Assembly (NCBI GenBank): GCA_004561445.1
Contig: SFVX01000001.1
Coordinates: 682,001-746,000, forward strand
Direction of reading: 5' to 3'
Source of the DNA: a bacterium
GTDB lineage: Bacteria > Patescibacteriota > Saccharimonadia > Saccharimonadales > Saccharimonadaceae
DNA: 64,000 bases
Shown piece after piece: positions 58,153-64,000 of the stretch (the stretch's first letter is position 1; the number at the start of each line of letters is the position of its first letter). A model generated the notes under the pieces. The model was given only the letters and a program-made list of their open reading frames with translations, was not told where the DNA came from and made no database searches. The position numbers and the translations under genes were made by a program.

Positions 58153-60246
58153 TTATTTGCTGTTGCGCTTTTCGATGATTTCCTGAGCGATGTTCGGTGG
58201 AACTTCCTCATAGCCGTGAAGCTCCATAGTAGAAGCGGCGCGACCTTGGGACATACCACGAAGATCGGAGGTGTAGCCAAACATGTTTGCAAGAGGCACG
58301 AAGCCAGTAATGATCTTGATGCCATTTTCGCGGTCTTCCATGCTGTCGATGCGGCCACGACGAGAGTTAAGATCGCCAATGACGTCACCCATGAATTCTT
58401 CCGGAGTGGTGATTTCGATCTTCATGACAGGCTCGAGAAGCACTGGTTTGGCTTTTTTGATACCTTCGCGGGTAGCGAGAACACCAGCAAGGTGGAAGGC
58501 GAGCTCGGAGGAGTCAACATCGTGGTAAGAACCATCATAGAGAGTAGCCTTAACGTCGAGTACTGGGTAGCCAGCAATAACACCACCCTCGAGAGTTTCC
58601 TTGATACCTTCCATGGTTGGCTTGCGATATTCGAGAGGGACGACACCACCCTTGATCATATCGACAAATTCGAAGCCCTTGCCAGGTTCGTTCGGCTCAA
58701 ACTTGACCCAAACATCACCATACTGACCACGACCACCAGACTGCTTGATGTGCTTACCTTGAGCTTCGGCGGTACCGCGAATAGTTTCACGGTAGGCAAC
58801 TTGTGGCTCACCAGTGTTAGCTTCGACGTTAAATTCACGCTTCAAGCGGTCGATAATAATGTCGAGGTGAAGCTCGCCCATACCAGAAATAATGGTTTGA
58901 CCGGATTCTTCGTCGGTGTGAACGCGGAAGGTCGGATCCTCTTCGGCGAGCTTGGAAAGACCGATACCCATTTTCTCTTGGTCGGCCTTAGATTTTGGCT
59001 CGACGGCAATAGATACAGGTGGTTCTGGGAACTCGATAGATTCGAGGTGAATTGGATGAGCTGGATCACAGATAGTTGTACCGGTGGTAGTATCTTTGAG
59101 ACCTACAACGGCGGCAATATCACCAGCGCCGATTTCGGTAATATCTTCACGTTTGTCGGCGAACATACGAACTAGACGGCCAACGCGCTCTTTGTTGCCA
59201 GTAGTAGCGTTAAGTACGTAAGAGCCGGAAGAAAGCTTACCAGAGTAAACGCGGATGAAGATTAATTTACCAACGAATGGATCGGTCGCAATCTTAAATG
59301 CGAGTGCGGTGAGAGGCTCTTTTTCGTCGCTGTGGCGAACGATGTCTTCGCCAGTCTTTGGATTCTTACCGAGAATAGCTGGAAGATCCTTTGGAGATGG
59401 CAAGAAGTCGGTAATAAGGTCGAGAACCTTCTCGACGATAACGCCACGACCATCACCACCAGTAACGAGGAAGAATTGACCATCGATTACGCGCTTGCGA
59501 AGGGCACGCTTGAGTTCGTCTTCAGTGATAGCCTCTTCGCCTTCGTTGAAGAATTTCTCCATCAAGGCTTCGTCAGCCTGAACGGCTTCTTCGATGAGAA
59601 TAGAGCGGTAGTTCTTGGCTTTTTCGAGCATATCGGCTGGGATTTCGCCAACTTTGAGCTCGTGGTCGGCATAATCATTGTAAGTATAGGCCTTCATCGT
59701 GATGAGGTCAACTACACCGTTGATTTCTTTCTCGAAGCCGATTGGAAGATGAATTGCAAAGGCGTTCTTAGAGAGGCGCTTGCGGATAGAATCAAGAGAC
59801 TTGTAGAAATCGCCACCGATTTGGTTAATCTTGTTAACGAAGCAGATACGAGGCACGCCGTATTTGTCGGCCTGACGCCAAACAGTCTCAGACTGAGCTT
59901 CGACACCCATCTTACCATCGAAGATTACGACGGCACCATCGAGAACACGAAGCGAGCGCTCTACCTCTGCGGTAAAGTCGATGTGTCCTGGAGTATCGAT
60001 AATGTTGATCTTGTGACCTTTCCAATAGGCGGTAACAGCGGCGGAGGTAATCGTAATACCACGCTCTTTTTCCTGTTCCATCCAGTCGGTAGTAGCGCCG
60101 CCGGTGTCGCCCTTCACTAGGTCGATTTTGTGCTTGAGACCGGTGCGATAAAGAATCGCCTCGGAAGTGGTAGTCTTACCCGCATCAATATGGGCAATGA
60201 TACCGATGTTCCTATACTTCGATAGGTCTGTGACTTTTTCTGCCAT
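58153..60246 (-). CDS. fusA: Elongation factor G
   Basis: 697 aa. AHIDAGKTT at 18-26, DTPGHIDFTAEVERSLRVLDGAV, NKINQIGGDFY and the domain IV/V sequences (GRGQYGDVWVKFEP, DLRGMSQGRAASTMELHGYEEVP) give the full five-domain protein. Drives translocation. GGAAG precedes the ATG. Confidence 0.98.
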   Translation of the reverse strand: MAEKVTDLSKYRNIGIIAHIDAGKTTTSEAILYRTGLKHKIDLVKGDTGGATTDWMEQEKERGITITSAAVTAYWKGHKINIIDTPGHIDFTAEVERSLRVLDGAVVIFDGKMGVEAQSETVWRQADKYGVPRICFVNKINQIGGDFYKSLDSIRKRLSKNAFAIHLPIGFEKEINGVVDLITMKAYTYNDYADHELKVGEIPADMLEKAKNYRSILIEEAVQADEALMEKFFNEGEEAITEDELKRALRKRVIDGQFFLVTGGDGRGVIVEKVLDLITDFLPSPKDLPAILGKNPKTGEDIVRHSDEKEPLTALAFKIATDPFVGKLIFIRVYSGKLSSGSYVLNATTGNKERVGRLVRMFADKREDITEIGAGDIAAVVGLKDTTTGTTICDPAHPIHLESIEFPEPPVSIAVEPKSKADQEKMGIGLSKLAEEDPTFRVHTDEESGQTIISGMGELHLDIIIDRLKREFNVEANTGEPQVAYRETIRGTAEAQGKHIKQSGGRGQYGDVWVKFEPNEPGKGFEFVDMIKGGVVPLEYRKPTMEGIKETLEGGVIAGYPVLDVKATLYDGSYHDVDSSELAFHLAGVLATREGIKKAKPVLLEPVMKIEITTPEEFMGDVIGDLNSRRGRIDSMEDRENGIKIITGFVPLANMFGYTSDLRGMSQGRAASTMELHGYEEVPPNIAQEIIEKRNSK

Positions 60247-60346
60247 TTTCTTCCTTATTTTTAGACAATAGTATTTAATGCCCTTTTAGGGCTTTGCTAT
60301 ATAATAGCATAATTTTCAACGTAGATAAAGGGGGTGGCGCAATTTT

Positions 60347-61795
60347 TTAGCGGGTTTGAAGTATTTTTTCGCCCTTGTCATTACGAAGATAAGACGCAGT
60401 TTTACCCGTGAGGTCGATATGGACAAAATAACTACGATCACCAAGCACGCGATTAAAGTTCATCACGCCCTGCGCACCGATGTAGCGAACTTTTAGCTTG
60501 CCTTCGGCCATCACTGGGTCGTTACGCCAGATTTCAAGCATTTGATAATAAAAGCCGAGTACAGAATCTGGATTTTTGGATTGCAAGAGATAGTCGCCCC
60601 AGTCGATAGGTTGACGTGCATTATCGCGCGATGTGTGCTTGACAATACGCATAGCTTCTTTCTTAGTCTTACCTTCACGACGCAAATGACGATAAATCAT
60701 GCGCGACTGCACGCCAGGATAATCATCAATATTATTGCTGAGATGCGCGTTTTTAGTGCCGAGTTCTTGGCCCTGATAGATGCAAGGATAATTGCCTGGC
60801 AAACAAAATTGAAGCATGCAGAGCGCCTTCGGATTTGCATTAAAACGACTGACGGCACGTGGTGTATCGTGCGACTCTAGAGCTAGCGAAAACTTTGACT
60901 CCTGGCTCCAGTCGGCGAGTTTAGTCAACCAGCGCTTGTAGTTGATGGGGCGAATACTTTCTTTGTTGGACATGTACGTATCCGCAACATCCAGCGTGCC
61001 GATATTAAAGGCGGCATTAAACGCATTTTGCGTAAGGCCGCGGAAAGTCTTTTTGCTCATAAAATTACCGCCAACCGGCTCGGCGATTGTAAAGAGATCC
61101 TCTTGAGCAAGCAATTTATCAAGAATTTGCACGGTATCTTTGGGCTGGTAATAACTGAAGAAGCCAGATAGGCGCGGAATCATGCCATGCTTAAGATTAC
61201 GCTCGGTTAGAATATTAGCCGAATCGACTCGGAAGCCCGCCACGCCCTGATCTTTCCAGAACTTGATGATATTTTTAAATTCGTGCACTACGCGTGGATT
61301 TTTAAAATTAAGGTCGGGCTGCGACTGATCGTAAAGATGCAGATAATATTCGCCTCGGCGCGCCTCGTAATCAAAGGCCGGACCGCCAAAAAAGGAATTC
61401 CAGTTGAGCGGCTTGTCGAGCCATACATAATAATCTTTATACCAACTATCATGCATGATAGATTTCTGGAACCACGGATGCTGATTGGAGGTGTGATTGA
61501 GTACTAGATCGAGCAAAATCCCAATATTATATTTCTTCGCCTCGGCAACTAGGCGCTTAAAGTCCGCCATCGTACCAAAACGGGGGTCGATTTTGCAATA
61601 ATCCGCCACATCATAGCCGCCATCCACCCAAGGGCTGACAAAAATCGGATTTAGCCAAATATAGTCAGGTTTTAACTTGGCGATAAGTGGCAAGGCGTCC
61701 TTAATATCACGCAGATCGCCGATAGCGGTCGGATAAATCTGATAGATTAGCTTGCGCCCAGCAACGTCGTGTTTTGAAGAGATTTTTTTGCCCAT
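60347..61795 (-). CDS. GH13 alpha-glucosidase/amylase-family enzyme
   Basis: 482 aa. The GH13 conserved regions are visible: LLDLVLNHTSNQHPWF (region I), GFRVDSANIL with nucleophile Asp191 (II), TIAEPVG with acid/base Glu239 (III) and ESHDTPR with Asp310 (IV). The order and lack of a long C-terminal domain fit the oligo-1,6-glucosidase/trehalose-6-phosphate hydrolase subgroup (GH13_31-like). No signal peptide, so it acts inside on imported oligosaccharides. A TATATA ends 7 nt before the ATG, suggesting a leaderless mRNA. Confidence 0.88.
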   Translation of the reverse strand: MGKKISSKHDVAGRKLIYQIYPTAIGDLRDIKDALPLIAKLKPDYIWLNPIFVSPWVDGGYDVADYCKIDPRFGTMADFKRLVAEAKKYNIGILLDLVLNHTSNQHPWFQKSIMHDSWYKDYYVWLDKPLNWNSFFGGPAFDYEARRGEYYLHLYDQSQPDLNFKNPRVVHEFKNIIKFWKDQGVAGFRVDSANILTERNLKHGMIPRLSGFFSYYQPKDTVQILDKLLAQEDLFTIAEPVGGNFMSKKTFRGLTQNAFNAAFNIGTLDVADTYMSNKESIRPINYKRWLTKLADWSQESKFSLALESHDTPRAVSRFNANPKALCMLQFCLPGNYPCIYQGQELGTKNAHLSNNIDDYPGVQSRMIYRHLRREGKTKKEAMRIVKHTSRDNARQPIDWGDYLLQSKNPDSVLGFYYQMLEIWRNDPVMAEGKLKVRYIGAQGVMNFNRVLGDRSYFVHIDLTGKTASYLRNDKGEKILQTR

Positions 61796-61826
61796 TTCAC
61801 TCTATATAATAACATAAGCGGAAAAT

Positions 61827-61860
61827 AAAAAAGACTCCGGTCACAAGGACCGGAGCGAAA
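61827..61860 (-). terminator. Terminator after flotillin gene
   Basis: Perfect 8-bp CTCCGGTC/GACCGGAG stem, T-run on minus. Confidence 0.8.
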
Positions 61861-61875
61861 AGTTATTGCTATTTT

Positions 61876-63591
61876 TTACAAAACTTGATCGTCGAGCGCT
61901 TCGGGCGGGATAGTCTCACCACTCGGTGCGACGAAGCCGTCATCGGAGACCTCGGTAGTCTTGACGTCGGGCTTTACGACTTCAGACTCGACGGACGTAT
62001 CGCTGGCAGGTTTGCCGTCCGTTACGGCCGGCTTTTTGCCAAGCGCACCCGCGAGCGGGCCAACCAATGCCTCAGTCAGCTTGTGCACCGTGTCCTGAAC
62101 ATCCTCGCCGTTAAGCGCCTTGCCTTCGGCGTTAGCCTTGGCAAAGAGCATCGGCAAATCGCCGATTACGCGCGTAAACAGGTTGGAGCCGTCAGCGGCG
62201 TCAGTCGCAGCGTGGCCACCAAAATCGTAGAAGGTAGCATTCTTGCCCACCTCAGCCATGACTTTGGCGACATTGGTCGCAACTTCAACTCTGGCAGAGG
62301 TCTCGATCTTGAGGGATTCAAGCTCGAAGTTAACCTTGTCGTTGGCGGCATTTGCATCAGCAAGTGCACGCGCAGCTTCGGCCTCGGCCAAACCTTTGGC
62401 ACGGATCGCCTCAGCATCAGCCTTACCTTTGGCGGCGATAGCGTCAGCTTCAGCCTGACCTTTCTGACGAGTCGCGTCAGCTTCAGCGCTTGCTTCAGTA
62501 CGAAGCGCTTCGGCTGTACCCTGAGCGGTAGTCTTGCGAGCGGTTGCTTCGGCCTCGGCTTTACGAGTGGTCTCGGCAGCCTCAGCATCGGCACGACCCT
62601 GAGCCTCAATGACGCCCTTCTGGGCGGCAGCTTCGGCAGAGATTACGTCGGTACGTTTCTTGGTCTCGGCTTTAGTTACAAGCACTTCCTGCTCGGCGCT
62701 AGCGGCGAGCTTGGCCTGTTTCTGTTTCTCAACCTCGACGGCGCCGGCACGCTCAGCCAGCTGTTGCTCGATGGTCTGGTTTTCGAGATCGGAAGCACGC
62801 TCGGCGCGCTTTTGCTCAATCTCGGTTTCGGCCTTGAACTGAGCAATCTTAATATCTTTGTCGCGCTGACGGGCCGCAATAGCCTCCTGAGCACTCAACT
62901 CGGCATCCTGTGCCTGGCGATCCTCAATGGCAGCGGTTTCGCGAATCTGGCGATTGTTCGTCGCCGTGATATTGGCTGCTTCGCGACGCTTGGTCTCACG
63001 ATCATTGGCTGCCAAATCGCTGTAATAGGTAGAGCCCTCAGCGTCAACAACCTCATGAATCGAGAGAACGACACAGAATCCCAGCTCTTTCATCTGAACC
63101 TGAATAGAGGCCTTGACTTGATCGTCAAGTTCATCCTTCTTGTTCATGACAGCTTCGGGAGTCAACCCAGAGATAACAGCACGCACGCCACCGGAAACGA
63201 TATCAATTAATACCGCTTCGAGCTGACGCTCGTCCTTGTCGAGGAAGTTGGCTACTGCACGTTGCAGCGCCTGTTCGTCCTCATAGTCCGGATGATACGC
63301 GATAGCCCAATCAATCATGATCGGCACGCCGGATTGTGTCTTGGTGACATCGCCTGTAACCTTGGTTGACCTAGTACATAAATCAAAGTACTTGGCCTTT
63401 TGAATAAAAGGTATAACGATGCGTCCGCCGGCTCGCTTGATGATAGGATTACCATTCTTGGTAGCTCCGACACCGGAGACGACGAGAGCCTCATTGGCGT
63501 TGGCGGTCTTGATCATCGAAAACAAGAGAATTACCACCACAATGACAGCAACAACAGGTAACGCGATTGATATAATTAAATTGAGATCCAT
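61876..63591 (-). CDS. Flotillin-family SPFH protein
   Basis: 571 aa. An N-terminal membrane helix (about 4-26) is followed by the SPFH domain (GGRIVIPFIQKAKYFDLCTRS, ALQRAVANFLDKDERQ, VEAVLIDIVSGGVRAVISGLTPE-type segments) and a long Glu/Ala-rich coiled coil (about 190-440, many EA repeats). Flotillins organise membrane microdomains and oligomerise through the coiled coil. The C-terminal 80 residues are acidic and low-complexity. AGGAGG lies upstream of the ATG. Length is normal for the family. Confidence 0.9.
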   Translation of the reverse strand: MDLNLIISIALPVVAVIVVVILLFSMIKTANANEALVVSGVGATKNGNPIIKRAGGRIVIPFIQKAKYFDLCTRSTKVTGDVTKTQSGVPIMIDWAIAYHPDYEDEQALQRAVANFLDKDERQLEAVLIDIVSGGVRAVISGLTPEAVMNKKDELDDQVKASIQVQMKELGFCVVLSIHEVVDAEGSTYYSDLAANDRETKRREAANITATNNRQIRETAAIEDRQAQDAELSAQEAIAARQRDKDIKIAQFKAETEIEQKRAERASDLENQTIEQQLAERAGAVEVEKQKQAKLAASAEQEVLVTKAETKKRTDVISAEAAAQKGVIEAQGRADAEAAETTRKAEAEATARKTTAQGTAEALRTEASAEADATRQKGQAEADAIAAKGKADAEAIRAKGLAEAEAARALADANAANDKVNFELESLKIETSARVEVATNVAKVMAEVGKNATFYDFGGHAATDAADGSNLFTRVIGDLPMLFAKANAEGKALNGEDVQDTVHKLTEALVGPLAGALGKKPAVTDGKPASDTSVESEVVKPDVKTTEVSDDGFVAPSGETIPPEALDDQVL

Positions 63592-63735
63592 ACCTTGGAC
63601 CTCCTTTCTATAGATTCTGCGGGAAGTCCAAAAAATAGCAATAATTTAAAGGAACTCCCACACAGTCTTTCTATTGTAGCACACTTTTTGCAAAAAGTCA
63701 AGAGGCTAGCGCTATAGGACGAATTTTTATCACCA

Positions 63736-63772
63736 ACAAAAACATCCGCCACTTTCGCGACGGATATTTTTG
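63736..63772 (-). terminator. Terminator after rpsG
   Basis: ATCCG/CGGAT-based stem with T-run on the minus strand, 24 nt past rpsG. Confidence 0.65.
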
Positions 63773-63795
63773 CTCTTTTAAACGTTCTTGCCAAT

Positions 63796-64000
63796 TTAGG
63801 CGCGAGCAAAGTGTGCAAAGGCACGGTTTGCTTCGGCCATGCGGTGACAGTCTTCCTTCTTCTTAAAGGCGGCACCGGTTTCATTGTAGGCGTCGACGAT
63901 TTCAGCCTCAAGGCGCTTGGCATAGGACATACCACTGCGAGCGCGAGCGGCGGAAACGATCCACATCATTGCAAAGTGAAGTTGGCGATGGCCAGCGATT
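63796..64000 (-). CDS. rpsG: Ribosomal protein uS7, 3' part
   Basis: The last 68 codons are in the window; the start lies beyond its right edge. The reading AGHRQLHFAMMWIVSAARAR, then GMSYAKRLEAEIVDAYNETG and KKKEDCHRMAEANRAFAHFARA is the typical uS7 C-terminus. Upstream of flotillin on the minus strand; rpsG next to fusA is standard, but flotillin and a GH13 gene lie between them here. Confidence 0.92.
   Translation of the reverse strand, partial: IAGHRQLHFAMMWIVSAARARSGMSYAKRLEAEIVDAYNETGAAFKKKEDCHRMAEANRAFAHFARA

Noticed and set aside
58069..59175. 368-aa plus-strand ORF opposite fusA
   Set aside because: Shadow of fusA codon bias.
61885..63210. 441-aa plus-strand ORF opposite the flotillin gene
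   Set aside because: Repetitive shadow of the EA-rich coiled coil.
1..64000. CRISPR array
   Set aside because: No regularly spaced repeats or cas genes were seen; the three HTH copies are gene duplicates far apart.

Overview
The window reads as a stretch of a Patescibacteria (CPR) genome, most likely Candidatus Saccharibacteria (TM7). The signs are tight gene packing, the standard code with TGA used as stop, no biosynthetic pathways, a ribosomal protein cluster with no uL30 (rpmD) gene between rpsE and rplO, and a surface/secretory gene set (tail-type lysozyme, PEGA protein, sortase-like protein, giant secreted protein). The phylum call is inference from these features; no 16S gene is present.

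Layout. 1-10150 is housekeeping and envelope sequence: a partial lysozyme-like secreted protein, a PEGA membrane protein, tRNA-Tyr, a run of small plus-strand membrane and nucleotide-binding genes (PAP2 phosphatase, YhhN-like protein, P-loop kinase, YgjP metallopeptidase), tRNA-Thr, a TPR protein with a histone-like tail, holB, an RluA pseudouridine synthase, a CmpB-type permease, trpS and tRNA-Ala. 10150-24060 is an accessory island directly behind tRNA-Ala. It holds a DarT-type toxin with a NADAR antitoxin, an IS3-family transposase, a GIY-YIG nuclease, a stand-alone tandem FtsK-gamma protein, three near-identical double-HTH genes, a type III restriction-modification operon with a 48-aa companion, an unknown 127-aa gene, a probable structured small RNA and a duplicated-domain membrane protein. 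24060-35000 holds a redox operon (SDR, flavin reductase-rubredoxin, rubrerythrin), a TPR membrane protein translationally coupled to a 1296-aa secreted protein, an arylsulfotransferase and two related NTPase-like genes, one of which lacks its P-loop.

35100-55300 is the translation block, all on the minus strand: rpsJ; rplC-D-W-B, rpsS, rplV, rpsC, rplP, rpmC, rpsQ, rplN-X-E, rpsN-H; rplF-R, rpsE, rplO; secY; infA, rpmJ, rpsM-K-D, rpoA, rplQ-M, rpsI. It is cut into several transcription units by inserted genes (a coiled-coil protein after rpsJ; an HD-domain protein, a YbaK deacylase, a frameshifted gene and an unknown gene between rpsH and rplF; a sortase-like protein after secY). 55300-64000 holds a mannose-1-phosphate guanylyltransferase-like gene, tuf, fusA, a GH13 enzyme, a flotillin and the 3' end of rpsG.

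Two modes of translation start are visible. Ribosomal and several other genes have Shine-Dalgarno sequences, while about ten genes have a -10 hexamer ending only 6-7 nt before the ATG, which implies leaderless mRNAs. Nearly every transcription unit ends in a clear hairpin plus T-run. The most unusual material is in the island: a small RNA whose 23-bp stem competes with its terminator, a possible RNA switch over the start of the type III methyltransferase, and three HTH genes whose homology stops exactly at the coding boundaries and which each carry an opposing intrinsic terminator just upstream.
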